Of a DNA stretch of 64,000 nucleotides, positions 51,424-60,588 are shown piece by piece; the first letter of the stretch is position 1; each line of letters starts with the position of its first letter. The stretch comes from CAZFGK01 sp964518635. Lineage in GTDB: Bacteria > Zixibacteria > MSB-5A5 > GN15 > FEB-12. The notes below the pieces were generated by a model. It did no database searches. It saw nothing but the letters and a program-made list of their open reading frames with translations, and had not been told where the DNA came from. Made by a program: the position numbers and the translations under genes. The stretch is from positions 1-64,000 of the forward strand of contig CAZFGK010000015.1 of assembly GCA_964518635.1 (NCBI GenBank). The letters run 5' to 3'.

Positions 51424-52602
51424 ATGCAAAGAAAGACAGGCGAGTTCAGGATCATTTCAACTGTCGGTGGTGAGAATTGCACGGCCTTCCTGCCTAAGAA
51501 TCTCCCTCCCGATCCACCACTTCGCCTTACGCCAGAGACAGAAACACTTATGGAGAGGGCGCTCCTTGCTTTAGGACGTCTCGACAGTATTTCAATGCTG
51601 TTGCCTGATACATCACTCTTTCTGTACATGTACATCCGCAAAGAGGCTGTATTGTCTTCACAGATTGAAGGGACGCAATCCTCCCTTTCAGATCTCCTAT
51701 TGTATGAACATGAGGCAACTGCCGGTGTCCAGGTTGACGACATTCTGGAGACCTCCAACTATGTTCGAGCCATATTGCACGGGATTGATCGGCATCGCAA
51801 AGGATTCCCTCTCTCTTTACGGCTCATCAGAGAGATGCATCAGATTCTCCTCGAATCTGGACGCGGTAAGGACAGAGATCCCGGGGAATTCAGGCGAACA
51901 CAGAACTGGATCGGTGGCACCAGGCCGGGGAACGCGATTTTTGTTCCCCCACCACCGGAGTTGTTGATGTCTTGCCTTGATCCGCTAGAGAAATTCATAC
52001 ACGATGACCCTGTCAGGGTACCAGTGTTGATCAAAGCTGCCTTGGCCCACGCACAATTTGAGACAATTCATCCCTTCCTCGATGGGAACGGACGTCTTGG
52101 ACGTCTGCTCGTCACCCTACTTCTTGTCCATGACAAAGTGCTGGCTGATCCACTTCTCTACCTGAGTCTCTATTTCAAGAGGAACAGAGAGGAGTATTAC
52201 CGGCTGCTTCAGCAAGTGCGGGAGAACGGGGACTGGGAAGAGTGGATAAACTTTTTCATGCGTGGAATCCTTGATACTGCCGAGCAGGCAGTGGGCACCG
52301 CCAGAAAACTAGTCGCGCTTTTTGATGGCGACCGAGCTAAAATCCAATCCCTTGGAAAAGGGGCTGGAAGCGCACTTCGTGTTCACCACGTGCTTCAACG
52401 ATCTCCACTTCTCTCAATTGCCGAGGCGGGTGCGAAAACACCCCTCTCTTTCCCCGCAGCGCATTCTGCTCTCAGGAAACTCGTTAAACTTGGAATCGTG
52501 TCCCCGCTGCCCAAGAGAAACAGATCGCAGCGCTTTGGATACAAAGACTACCTGGCTATTCTGGAAGAGGGAACCGAGCCACTATCCAAAGCTGAGAACT
52601 GA
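51424..52602 (+). CDS. Fic-domain AMP transferase (class II, self-inhibited)
   Basis: 392 residues. The Fic core motif HPFLDGNGRLGR starts at H216, giving an active AMPylation site. The inhibitory helix motif [S/T]xxxE[G/N] is S78-SQI-E82-G83, N-terminal to the core, as in class II Fic proteins. A winged-helix-like C-terminus (about 320-385) ends the protein, the common stand-alone 'Fic/DOC-wHTH' layout. No antitoxin gene is adjacent. It lies between two copies of a 35-bp terminator half, which suggests it arrived as a unit. Confidence 0.9.
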   Translation: MQRKTGEFRIISTVGGENCTAFLPKNLPPDPPLRLTPETETLMERALLALGRLDSISMLLPDTSLFLYMYIRKEAVLSSQIEGTQSSLSDLLLYEHEATAGVQVDDILETSNYVRAILHGIDRHRKGFPLSLRLIREMHQILLESGRGKDRDPGEFRRTQNWIGGTRPGNAIFVPPPPELLMSCLDPLEKFIHDDPVRVPVLIKAALAHAQFETIHPFLDGNGRLGRLLVTLLLVHDKVLADPLLYLSLYFKRNREEYYRLLQQVRENGDWEEWINFFMRGILDTAEQAVGTARKLVALFDGDRAKIQSLGKGAGSALRVHHVLQRSPLLSIAEAGAKTPLSFPAAHSALRKLVKLGIVSPLPKRNRSQRFGYKDYLAILEEGTEPLSKAEN

Positions 52603-52636
52603 TTCCTCCCCCCGCAGACACGGGGTATTTTTTTGT
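52601..52636 (+). repeat. direct repeat flanking fic, right copy
   Basis: GATTCCTCCCCCCGCAGACA continuing to CGGGGTATTTTTTTGT. It overlaps the last bases of the fic stop and lacks the left arm, so it cannot form the hairpin. Confidence 0.85.
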
Positions 52637-52977
52637 AAGAAATCCATGTTTGCGGTTATTCACCCCCTGAATTTTCATCTCCCTTTCATCTTGCCTACAG
52701 TCGCAATTTACTTCAATGGAAATATTTGTTTGTCCGTTATATTGACCTGAGAGTAACAGTTGAGTTGCAGTCAATCTCTGACAGGATTGTTGAATTGCGA
52801 CTTCAGATCAATTTCAGACGACTGTAGTTGGGAGGGATCGTTTTCCCGCAAATTGTTCGTGCCGTGGGCCAAGTTACAGAATCGACAATTCTAGGTGATT
52901 ACTACTGAGCGAGATTTTGTACTGTTTGTGTTCTCCGGAGCAAGTTAAGAGTGGAGTAGAGACAAGGGAAATAGTTC
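52637..52977 (+). promoter_or_regulatory. AraC-gene upstream region with direct repeats
   Basis: 341 bp without a gene. GTTGAGTTGC (from 52759) and GTTGAATTGC (from 52789) are direct repeats 30 bp apart, on the same helix face, the usual arrangement of AraC-family half-sites. AAGGGA (52964-52969) lies 8 bp before the ATG. Confidence 0.5.
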
Positions 52978-53904
52978 ATGTCACAGGCACTCGTTGAGTG
53001 GTACAAGAATTACGAGCCGTTTCGCGGCCTTCAGGTTTTCAGCACTCTCTTTCAGGGGGGTGCCAGTTCATTCTCATTCATGCCGAATCATCCGGCGATC
53101 TACAATTATGACATCCCGACCAAAGGGGTCAATTTTTACGCCGCGGAGAGGGCGAAAATCGCCACCAACTATGAGACCGGCTGGCGCCATCACGATTATC
53201 CTGAGTTCGGAATGATCGTCGGTCCGGCAAATCGGGTTTGTGAATGTGATTTCAGTAAAAACGATCGCCCGATCAATGTGTTTGTGCTGAGTGTCGATGG
53301 GGCAGAAGCATCTGAAATGGTCAGTGATCTGACCCAGTTTGACCGTCTTGATTATGGGGAGCTTCACAACGAGCCAGTCGTAGATCCGTGGAGTACGCAG
53401 GCATATCTGTACATGTCTGAAAAAGTGATGCTTCGAGAACATGCTGACCCCCTTTTCCATGAGGGGATCATTACCGCCTTTGTTCGGAATGCATTTAGTC
53501 TGGCCCATTCATCCAAGATTCGTCGTCGACGTGCGGAACGTCTGGCGGCAAAAGAGCTGTCCATCACTCTCGACTACATCAGTTCAAATTACGGAACCCC
53601 GCTCTCACTCCAAGAGCTTGCTGGGTTGTCGGGCTATTCGAAGTATCATTTCCTGCGCGCATTTTCCAACACCGTTGGCAAAACACCCTATCAGTTCGTG
53701 TTACGCGAGCGAGTCAAACGTGCAGCCGATCTTCTTCGCAATACAAATGTGTCGATCTCAGATATTGCTGATATTACCGGCTTCGCCGATCAGGCTCATC
53801 TGACCAGGCAGGTACATCGTCTGGTGGGTCAGACTCCGGCGCGATTGCGCGGGGAGAAACTCGTTCTCGCCGCCTCAAGAGAGAAGCTGGTTGAGGTGAG
53901 TTAG
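52978..53904 (+). CDS. AraC-family transcriptional regulator
   Basis: 308 residues. The C-terminal AraC/XylS DNA-binding domain (about 188-290) has both HTH units: LSLQELAGLSGYSKYHFLRAF and VSISDIADITGFADQAHLTR, followed by GQTPARLR. The N-terminal half resembles a cupin-type sensor (EFGMIVGPANRVCECDF). Target genes are unknown; the neighbours do not suggest a clear regulon. Confidence 0.88.
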   Translation: MSQALVEWYKNYEPFRGLQVFSTLFQGGASSFSFMPNHPAIYNYDIPTKGVNFYAAERAKIATNYETGWRHHDYPEFGMIVGPANRVCECDFSKNDRPINVFVLSVDGAEASEMVSDLTQFDRLDYGELHNEPVVDPWSTQAYLYMSEKVMLREHADPLFHEGIITAFVRNAFSLAHSSKIRRRRAERLAAKELSITLDYISSNYGTPLSLQELAGLSGYSKYHFLRAFSNTVGKTPYQFVLRERVKRAADLLRNTNVSISDIADITGFADQAHLTRQVHRLVGQTPARLRGEKLVLAASREKLVEVS

Positions 53905-53995
53905 ATGGGAGGATGAATGCAGAGGACGCATTCTTTGTCCCGATAACCAGTGAATCCATTCACGAGAATGGAGAGTACATCGTTGATTACAGCAA

Positions 53996-54553
53996 TCATT
54001 TTGTTAGAGTATCAATAACTATGCCTTCAAGTTCTCGTTTGTGACTGGTGAGAAAAGCCTCATACAATGTATCATTCGGAAGCAGTATCCATTGCGCGAA
54101 GTGTTTGTTGGATTCTGCTTGAAACTGGAATTGCCCACCATAGAAAATCCTGCCGCGCTGAAAAAAAGCATCAATTACTCGGTAAGCATCTGCAGTACGT
54201 TCGCCCCCTGGGAATGCTGTCTTGCTGCTCCACAAGTTCATAACTTCTCTTTTACGAAGTGTATCTGGTTCTGAACTCTTGAACTTGTGCTCCCAAACCC
54301 TGAACCCTGATTTTGTTTCGTACTTATCGCCATATGTTCCTTTTCCTACCACACCACGCACCTCATAGGAAAAAACAAATAGCCCTTTCGACGAGTCGAG
54401 TCCTGACAGATAACTCGAACCCTCTTTTGCTGGCGAGAGTAGCTTTTTTGTGATACCAATTTTCGGTTCTTTGACTCTATAGGTAGTACAGCCCATCAAA
54501 ATGAGGAAGAGCAATACTCCTGTGGACGCCGTAGTCGCACTAAAATTCTTCAC
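53996..54553 (-). CDS. hypothetical lipoprotein
   Basis: 185 residues starting at GTG with AAAGGAAA upstream; lipobox LILMGC (Cys near 22). The remainder is beta-rich with charged loops and no motif I know. It is 67 bp downstream of asnS on the same strand and may be read through from it. Confidence 0.65.
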   Translation of the reverse strand: MKNFSATTASTGVLLFLILMGCTTYRVKEPKIGITKKLLSPAKEGSSYLSGLDSSKGLFVFSYEVRGVVGKGTYGDKYETKSGFRVWEHKFKSSEPDTLRKREVMNLWSSKTAFPGGERTADAYRVIDAFFQRGRIFYGGQFQFQAESNKHFAQWILLPNDTLYEAFLTSHKRELEGIVIDTLTK

Positions 54554-54619
54554 TCTTTTCCTTTCTCTCTCGCAAGCTCAATTTTCATTGTTACTTTTTT
54601 CTCAGGACAAGTTCTTATC

Positions 54620-56029
54620 TCAAAACTTCGCCCATCTGGGCACTCTCGGAAATGGGATCACATCCCGGATATTCGACATGCCGCTGATATACATCAACGC
54701 CCGTTCAAAGCCGAGTCCGAAACCGGCATGCGGCACGCTTCCATAGCGGCGAATATCGAGATACCAGGAATACTCTTCGATATTGGCGATCCCATGATGA
54801 CGCATCCGCGCTTTCAGATGATCCAGTCGTTCCTCACGTTGTGAACCGCCGATAATCTCGCCGACTTTCGGCACGAGTACATCCATCGCACGGACGGTTC
54901 TGCCGTCATCATTCATGCGCATATAGAATGCCTTGATCTGCTCAGGATAGTCATAGACAATCACCGGACGCTTGAAAACCTGCTCGGTGAGATAGCGTTC
55001 ATGTTCGGACTGCATATCCAAGCCCCACGAGGCGGGGTATTCAAAAGTCGCGCCTGATTTTTCAAGAATAGAAATCGCTTCAGTATACGGCAGACGTACA
55101 AAATCTGAAGAGATGACACTTTCGAGTGTCTGGCGAACCTCCTTGTCGATCCATGTCCCGAAGAACTCCATTTCATCGGCGCATTTTTCGAGGGCATAGC
55201 GGAAGAGATATTTCAGAAAGTCTTCAGCGAGAGCCATGTTGTCTTCAAGCTCTGCCCAGGCCATCTCTGGTTCGATCATCCAGAATTCGGCGGCGTGACG
55301 AGCCGTGTTGGAATTTTCAGCGCGAAATGTCGGACCAAAGGTGTAGATATCGCCGAGAGCTGTTGCGAGAAGTTCCCCTTCGAGTTGACCGGAGACGGTC
55401 AAATATGTTTCAGCCGCGAAGAAATCTTCCGACCAGTTGATATCGCCACCCGGTTTGTTGTCTACTCTCGGCGGATTACCGGGTTCAAAACTGCTCACTC
55501 GAAACAAGTTTCCGGCCCCTTCGCAATCAGAGGCAGAGATGATTGGCGTATGAATGTAGAAAAAGCCGCGCTCTTGATAATAGGTGTGAACAGCGTATGC
55601 CATTTTCGAGCGGAGCCTATTCATCGCGCCGAAGGTATTCGTGCGCGGCCGTAGATGCGCGATCTCGCGCAGGAATTCCATGGTGTGCCGTTTTTTCTGT
55701 AACGGGAAAGTCGCATCGGCGACACCGACGAGAGTGATCTCTTCGGCGACGACTTCGTACTGTTGCCCCTGCCCCTGCGAGGGGGTCAGTTTCCCTTTGA
55801 CTCGGACTGCTGCGCCAGTGAGAATCTGATCGAGAACGGGGAATTTTTCCGGTGGAGCAGCGACTGCCTGCAAATTTTTCATGCAGCTGCCGTCATTGAT
55901 TTCCAGAAAGGCGACCCCTTTGCCGACGCGAACGGTTCGCACCCAACCGAGGATAATGACATCTGCATTGACCGGAACACGGTCGTCGATCAGGATGCGA
56001 GAAAGCTTGGTACGGACAGCGTAATCCAT
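54620..56029 (-). CDS. asnS: asparaginyl-tRNA synthetase
   Basis: 469 residues, full length. N-terminal OB-fold anticodon-binding domain (about 15-105: GWVRTVRVGKGVAFLEINDG), then the class II core with motif 2 FRAENSNTARHAAEFWMIEPE and motif 3 GFGLGFERALMY. Its presence means the AsnRS-like gene at 16314 is an extra paralogue, not the cell's only AsnRS. Confidence 0.95.
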   Translation of the reverse strand: MDYAVRTKLSRILIDDRVPVNADVIILGWVRTVRVGKGVAFLEINDGSCMKNLQAVAAPPEKFPVLDQILTGAAVRVKGKLTPSQGQGQQYEVVAEEITLVGVADATFPLQKKRHTMEFLREIAHLRPRTNTFGAMNRLRSKMAYAVHTYYQERGFFYIHTPIISASDCEGAGNLFRVSSFEPGNPPRVDNKPGGDINWSEDFFAAETYLTVSGQLEGELLATALGDIYTFGPTFRAENSNTARHAAEFWMIEPEMAWAELEDNMALAEDFLKYLFRYALEKCADEMEFFGTWIDKEVRQTLESVISSDFVRLPYTEAISILEKSGATFEYPASWGLDMQSEHERYLTEQVFKRPVIVYDYPEQIKAFYMRMNDDGRTVRAMDVLVPKVGEIIGGSQREERLDHLKARMRHHGIANIEEYSWYLDIRRYGSVPHAGFGLGFERALMYISGMSNIRDVIPFPRVPRWAKF

Positions 56030-56099
56030 GGGCGTAAACTCAATTCAGCAAAAGGTTTCGGTGGTCTTGCCTGCTTGGGGAAGACAGGGGAATAAATGA

Positions 56100-56301
56100 G
56101 AAAATTGGTGGGGCGTAAAGAGGGACTATGGACAGGAAGCTTGTCGACGAGGGTGTCGGGGGAGGGATAGGGAGTCAAATTCGAGCCGGATGCTCACTGT
56201 TAATTAACCTAAAGACGGGAACTTCTCCCCCGTCTAGTCCGTACCATGAGATGCACGGTACCCACGTGCATCACACTTCCCAACCTATCATTTCAGCGGT
56301 G
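56100..56301 (+). ncRNA. possible small RNA upstream of a plus-strand terminator
   Basis: Between two minus-strand genes, AGACGGG/CCCGTCT (56213-56235) and ATGCACG/CGTGCAT (about 56252-56272) hairpins precede a plus-strand terminator at 56302. No plus-strand gene explains the terminator. I matched it to no known RNA; the 5' end and promoter are not evident. Confidence 0.3.
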
Positions 56302-56336
56302 ACCGCCGTGTTACAAGCACGGCGGTTACTTTTTTT
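56302..56336 (+). terminator. plus-strand intrinsic terminator without a gene
   Basis: ACCGCCGTG-TTACAAG-CACGGCGGT stem, then TACTTTTTTTT. On the minus strand no T-tract follows, so it is oriented against both neighbouring genes. Confidence 0.7.
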
Positions 56337-56370
56337 TCTCAGGACAATATGCCCTAGACTCAAGCTTTGG

Positions 56371-57903
56371 TCAATGGTGTGGTTTCTTGGCAGTGGTTTC
56401 TGCGCCATGGGAATCATTTGCGGTGACCTCTTCGAGGTCGATGCCAAGTTTCTTGTCAGCCAACAGAGTGGCCACGACAGAGGTTTGATCCGGGTGTTCT
56501 CCCAGCCATTCGATACGGCCGGTTCTCAGATGATAGACTCCACCGACAATTTTCAGAGCCCCTGCCTGGACGTAGGCCATGATTTCACCACTTTGGGTGA
56601 GTAAGTCGGACATCGATTGATAGACATTTTCTCGAATCGCCTGCACAACTTTTGCATCCGGCTGATTGGCAGCGCGATGAGAAGCCCGCTCGACGGCTGG
56701 TTCCATATTATCAAGCAGTCCCGGAAGATGTCCCGGTAGTTCCCCTCCTGAGCAGGCGGCGGTGACTGCGCCACAGGCGGAATGTCCGAGGACAACAATC
56801 AAAGGAGTCTTGAGATGTCCGACGGCATATTCAAGTGAGCCGATTTCATCGATATCAGCGACATTTCCGGCGACGCGAACAACGAAGAGATCGCCGAGGC
56901 CGGCATCAAAGAGATGTTCCGGCGCGACGCGAGAATCGGAACAAGTTAACACTGAAGCCCACGGACGTTGTCCCTTGGCAAGTTGCGTTCGTCGTTCAAT
57001 CGAGCGATTCGGACGGGTGACACTTGTGATCGGATCATCAGCAAAGCGAAGATTCCCCATGATTAATCGTGACAATGCCTCCCGTGGCTGGACTCCATCC
57101 GGATGAGAGGATGTGAACGCGCTTCCGTCATCATGATGTTCGACATGTCCACCATGATCTTTCCGGTCTGCTGGTGTGGTCATATCTCCCACATGTGCAA
57201 GAAGGTCAGATTCGTTCGGATGCTGTCCGAGCCAGTTCACTGCGCCGCTGGCAAGTGAATAGACTCCGCCGATCAGACGAACTTTTCCTTCGGCGACATG
57301 ATGACGGATAATTTCGCTCTGGCTCAGAAGATCGCTCATCGACTGAAAGACGTTGAGTTGAATTGAAGCAGTGACAATTTCGTCATTCGTTTTCTTGCCT
57401 GCGATTGCGCGGGCCTCTTTGACTGCCGGAATAATATTGTCCACCAACCCGGGAATCGAACCGTGCACCTCTGCACCGGCGACCACTGCTTTGACCGCAC
57501 CACAGGAGGAATGACCAAGTACGCTGATCACTGGTACACGCAGATGTTCAACGGCATATTCGAGAGAAGCAATTTCATCATTGTCGGCGACATTGCCTGC
57601 AACTCTGACGACAAAGAGTTCACCAAGTCCGGCATCAAAGAGCAGTTCCGGTGAGACACGTGAATCCGCACAACTGAGTACCGCCGCGAATGGATGCTGC
57701 CCTTTGGCGATTTCTTCCCGGCGCTCAAGTGAGAGGTTTGGATAGCTGGGTCGTCCGGAAACAAAACGCTCATTTCCTGCGCGCAGGGTTTGTACTGACT
57801 GCTCAGGAGTCAGCATTGATGACTCAGCGCGTGAATCAGAGAAGTGTGTAATGACCGCCAGAAATCCAGTGACAGCGGCGATTCTGAAAAAGCTTCTTTT
57901 CAT
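56371..57903 (-). CDS. exported tandem beta-carbonic anhydrase
   Basis: 510 residues from the ATG at 57903. After a signal peptide (1 to about 28), two complete beta-carbonic anhydrase domains follow, each with zinc ligands and the Asp/Arg dyad: C78, D80, R82, H131, C134 and C321, D323, R325, H374, C377. The domains share SxVLTCxDSRV-type and LGHSxCGAV motifs. The linker (about 246-268) is His- and Asp-rich. Two active sites in one periplasmic chain would catalyse CO2/bicarbonate exchange outside the cytoplasm; pairing within one chain could mimic the usual dimer. Confidence 0.92.
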   Translation of the reverse strand: MKRSFFRIAAVTGFLAVITHFSDSRAESSMLTPEQSVQTLRAGNERFVSGRPSYPNLSLERREEIAKGQHPFAAVLSCADSRVSPELLFDAGLGELFVVRVAGNVADNDEIASLEYAVEHLRVPVISVLGHSSCGAVKAVVAGAEVHGSIPGLVDNIIPAVKEARAIAGKKTNDEIVTASIQLNVFQSMSDLLSQSEIIRHHVAEGKVRLIGGVYSLASGAVNWLGQHPNESDLLAHVGDMTTPADRKDHGGHVEHHDDGSAFTSSHPDGVQPREALSRLIMGNLRFADDPITSVTRPNRSIERRTQLAKGQRPWASVLTCSDSRVAPEHLFDAGLGDLFVVRVAGNVADIDEIGSLEYAVGHLKTPLIVVLGHSACGAVTAACSGGELPGHLPGLLDNMEPAVERASHRAANQPDAKVVQAIRENVYQSMSDLLTQSGEIMAYVQAGALKIVGGVYHLRTGRIEWLGEHPDQTSVVATLLADKKLGIDLEEVTANDSHGAETTAKKPHH

Positions 57904-58080
57904 GATCAATTCCCCAAAGACAAAACACTGACTCTCGTCAGCAGCGTTGATTTACTTTCTTTGAGATAGATATCGACTCAAAGCGAGAATTCAGGAAGGG
58001 GGAGTTTGAGAAGAACAGTATTGCTGCTAATCACCTGTGCAGGGGATGAGCAGAGGTGAAACGAATTTGAAAAGAGAGAG

Positions 58081-60588
58081 CTACGAAACAGTCTCTTGGC
58101 TCTCTTCTACCAGTCGACTGTAACGCCGGACAAGGGAATGAGTCAGATCTGGGGAGCGAGATTCGGCAAGAATGTTGAACATGGCGCGGTGACGATCGGG
58201 CATGACCAGCACCCAACCATCATCTTCGAAGATACGGACACCGTCAATCAACTGACGTTCCTTTTCACTCGAATCAGTAATCAACCGACGCATGACCTGC
58301 CCACGTTTTGTCCACGGACAAGGGACAGAGGTCATCTCACGAGAAAATGGATCGAGTTGATGTCGCAGCTGGCTCAAACTCGAACCAGTGCGGGCAAGAA
58401 GCTCGATGATACGCATCGTCGCGATAATCGCGTCGGCACCGAGTTGCAGGCCGGGGAAGATAAATCCGCCACGAGTACCAGCCACGAATTCAGCTCCACC
58501 ACGAAGGCGGGCTTCCATCATGGAGCGGTGGTCATTTGGTACACGGAAGACTTCGACCCCGAAGTTCTGCGCAATCTCTTCGACTCCCATTGATGCGCCG
58601 ACAGTGACGGCGATTTTCTTGACATCATGTGTTTGCAGATACAAGTGGGTGACAATCAAAAGCAGCTCCTGATTATCAATCGGCGAACCGGTGTCATCTA
58701 CGACGGTCAATTTTTCTGCGGCAGGATTGAGCATGAATCCGGCATGACTGCCGAGTGACCGGACGATGGTGCCGAGCTGTGTGATCGACTGCGCCTGCTC
58801 TTCGGATGAACGGGAAAAACGGCGGGGATTGAGTGTTGCATTCAATTCGACCGCTTCGATGCCGAGTCCCGAAAAGAGAGTTGGGAAGACCTGCGATGAC
58901 GCTCCATTCCCGTGATCGATCACCACTCGAAAATCGGCCTTACGCACCAAGTCGGCGTTGATCTGACTCAGAAACGCGCTGCGATAGTCATCCAGCAATC
59001 GAGTTTGGGTAGTGAGATGTCCGATACGATCCATTGAAGCGAGATCGTAATCCTCGCCAAAATAGTTTCGCTCGACTTTTTTCAGTTTTCCGGTCGGCAT
59101 ATCAAGACCGGAGCCATCCATGAAGATGAAATCGATCTGACGGAAATCATCCGGGTTGTGACGGGCATAGACCGCCGCGTTGTAACCGCCGCGAGAAAGG
59201 GCATAGCGTACAACTGGTACCGGCATTGTTTCGAGATCGACGACATCAACTCCGGCGGCGAGTAATCCGGAAATGAGTCCACGTCGAAGAAGACGAGAGA
59301 CATCACTCGCATCCCGACTGGTGATTACGACCGCATTCGGACCGAGGGTGGAGCCGAATGCTGAGCCGAGACGAACGGTCATCTCGGGTGTCAATTCAGT
59401 CATGGCAAGACCGGTGACCTTGGAATCAGTGAAGAGTTCGCGAGTCCATTTCTCTCCCCAGACCATGGAGCGAGTGACAATCGCCCCTTCATCGACACTC
59501 TTGTTAGGCCAGATTTTGCAGTCGGTGCGAATCATCGCGCCAGATCCGATCACACAGTCATCGGAAACAATCGCCTGATCCATCAGCTGGACATGATCTC
59601 CTAATCGTACCCGATGACAGACAATGGCGTTGTCGATGATCGCATTATTTCCAATAAAAGAATCTGCCCAAATAGTCGAATGACGAATCTCTGCACCACG
59701 ACCAACCCAGACCCGATCACCTATCGCACAATGGGAGAGGACCGCATCCGATTCGACAACAACTCCATCCCCCAGAATGATTGTACCAGAGAGTTTCGCT
59801 TCTGGTGACAGGCGAACATCCTTGCCAAAGAATACTCGCGCATTCCCCTGTTGTTCTTCGCGGAAGGGGAAGCTGAGTTTCAGATCGCCACGCAGGAGAT
59901 CCTGATGAGCGAGTTGGTATTCGCCAACATTACCGACATCTTTCCAGTAGCCATCCATGATTCGGCCATAGAGGGGCATATCACGCTGAAGCATTTGTGG
60001 GAATAACTGCTGTGAAAAATCGTAATTTTGTTCTTCGGGAATCAGATCAAGAGCTGAGGGTTCGAGGACATAGATGCCGGTGTTGATGGTATCGGAGAAT
60101 GCCTCCCCCCAAGTCGGTTTTTCCAGAAAGCGGACAATACGGCCGGATTCTTCAGTAATAACGATTCCATAGGCGAGTGGATTTTCGGCGCGAGTGAGGA
60201 GAATCGTTGCGGCGGCCTGTTTCTTCCGATGCCATTCAATTGCTGAGACAAGATCAAATGTTGTGACCACATCGCCGGAGATTACCAATACTGGTTCAGT
60301 CGATCCCTTCGTTGCATAGCGAACGGCGCCGGCGGTGCCGAGATCATCATCAGGGCGGATGTATGACATCTTGACACCGAATGCTGATCCATCCTTGAAA
60401 TAGCCGGTGATATGTTCCGGTTGAAAGTAGAGGACCGAGGTGATCTCAGTGATTCCGGCCTGCTTGAGCAAGCTCACCACATGTTCCATCATGGGGAGAT
60501 TTCCAATCGGAACCATCGGCTTGGGGAGATTGATGGTCAGCGGACGAAGGCGGGTTCCGAATCCACCCGCCATGATAATTGCCTTCAC
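58081..60588 (-). CDS. sugar-phosphate nucleotidyltransferase fused to a degenerate phosphomannomutase
   Basis: 835 residues from the GTG at 60588, overlapping the HAD stop by 4 bp. Residues 1-235 are a nucleotidyltransferase (IIMAGGFGTRLRPLT, VISGDVVTTFD, FLEKPTW), 255-385 a left-handed beta-helix, 400-835 a phosphohexomutase fold. In the mutase part the phosphoserine loop is YARHNP (R477 instead of Ser), the metal motif DGDADR reads NPAAEK (622-627) and the C-terminal RxSGTEP is gone. The mutase is therefore probably inactive and structural or regulatory. Similar fusions occur in cyanobacteria and actinobacteria; substrate (GTP-mannose or other) is unresolved. Confidence 0.88.
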   Translation of the reverse strand: MKAIIMAGGFGTRLRPLTINLPKPMVPIGNLPMMEHVVSLLKQAGITEITSVLYFQPEHITGYFKDGSAFGVKMSYIRPDDDLGTAGAVRYATKGSTEPVLVISGDVVTTFDLVSAIEWHRKKQAAATILLTRAENPLAYGIVITEESGRIVRFLEKPTWGEAFSDTINTGIYVLEPSALDLIPEEQNYDFSQQLFPQMLQRDMPLYGRIMDGYWKDVGNVGEYQLAHQDLLRGDLKLSFPFREEQQGNARVFFGKDVRLSPEAKLSGTIILGDGVVVESDAVLSHCAIGDRVWVGRGAEIRHSTIWADSFIGNNAIIDNAIVCHRVRLGDHVQLMDQAIVSDDCVIGSGAMIRTDCKIWPNKSVDEGAIVTRSMVWGEKWTRELFTDSKVTGLAMTELTPEMTVRLGSAFGSTLGPNAVVITSRDASDVSRLLRRGLISGLLAAGVDVVDLETMPVPVVRYALSRGGYNAAVYARHNPDDFRQIDFIFMDGSGLDMPTGKLKKVERNYFGEDYDLASMDRIGHLTTQTRLLDDYRSAFLSQINADLVRKADFRVVIDHGNGASSQVFPTLFSGLGIEAVELNATLNPRRFSRSSEEQAQSITQLGTIVRSLGSHAGFMLNPAAEKLTVVDDTGSPIDNQELLLIVTHLYLQTHDVKKIAVTVGASMGVEEIAQNFGVEVFRVPNDHRSMMEARLRGGAEFVAGTRGGFIFPGLQLGADAIIATMRIIELLARTGSSLSQLRHQLDPFSREMTSVPCPWTKRGQVMRRLITDSSEKERQLIDGVRIFEDDGWVLVMPDRHRAMFNILAESRSPDLTHSLVRRYSRLVEESQETVS

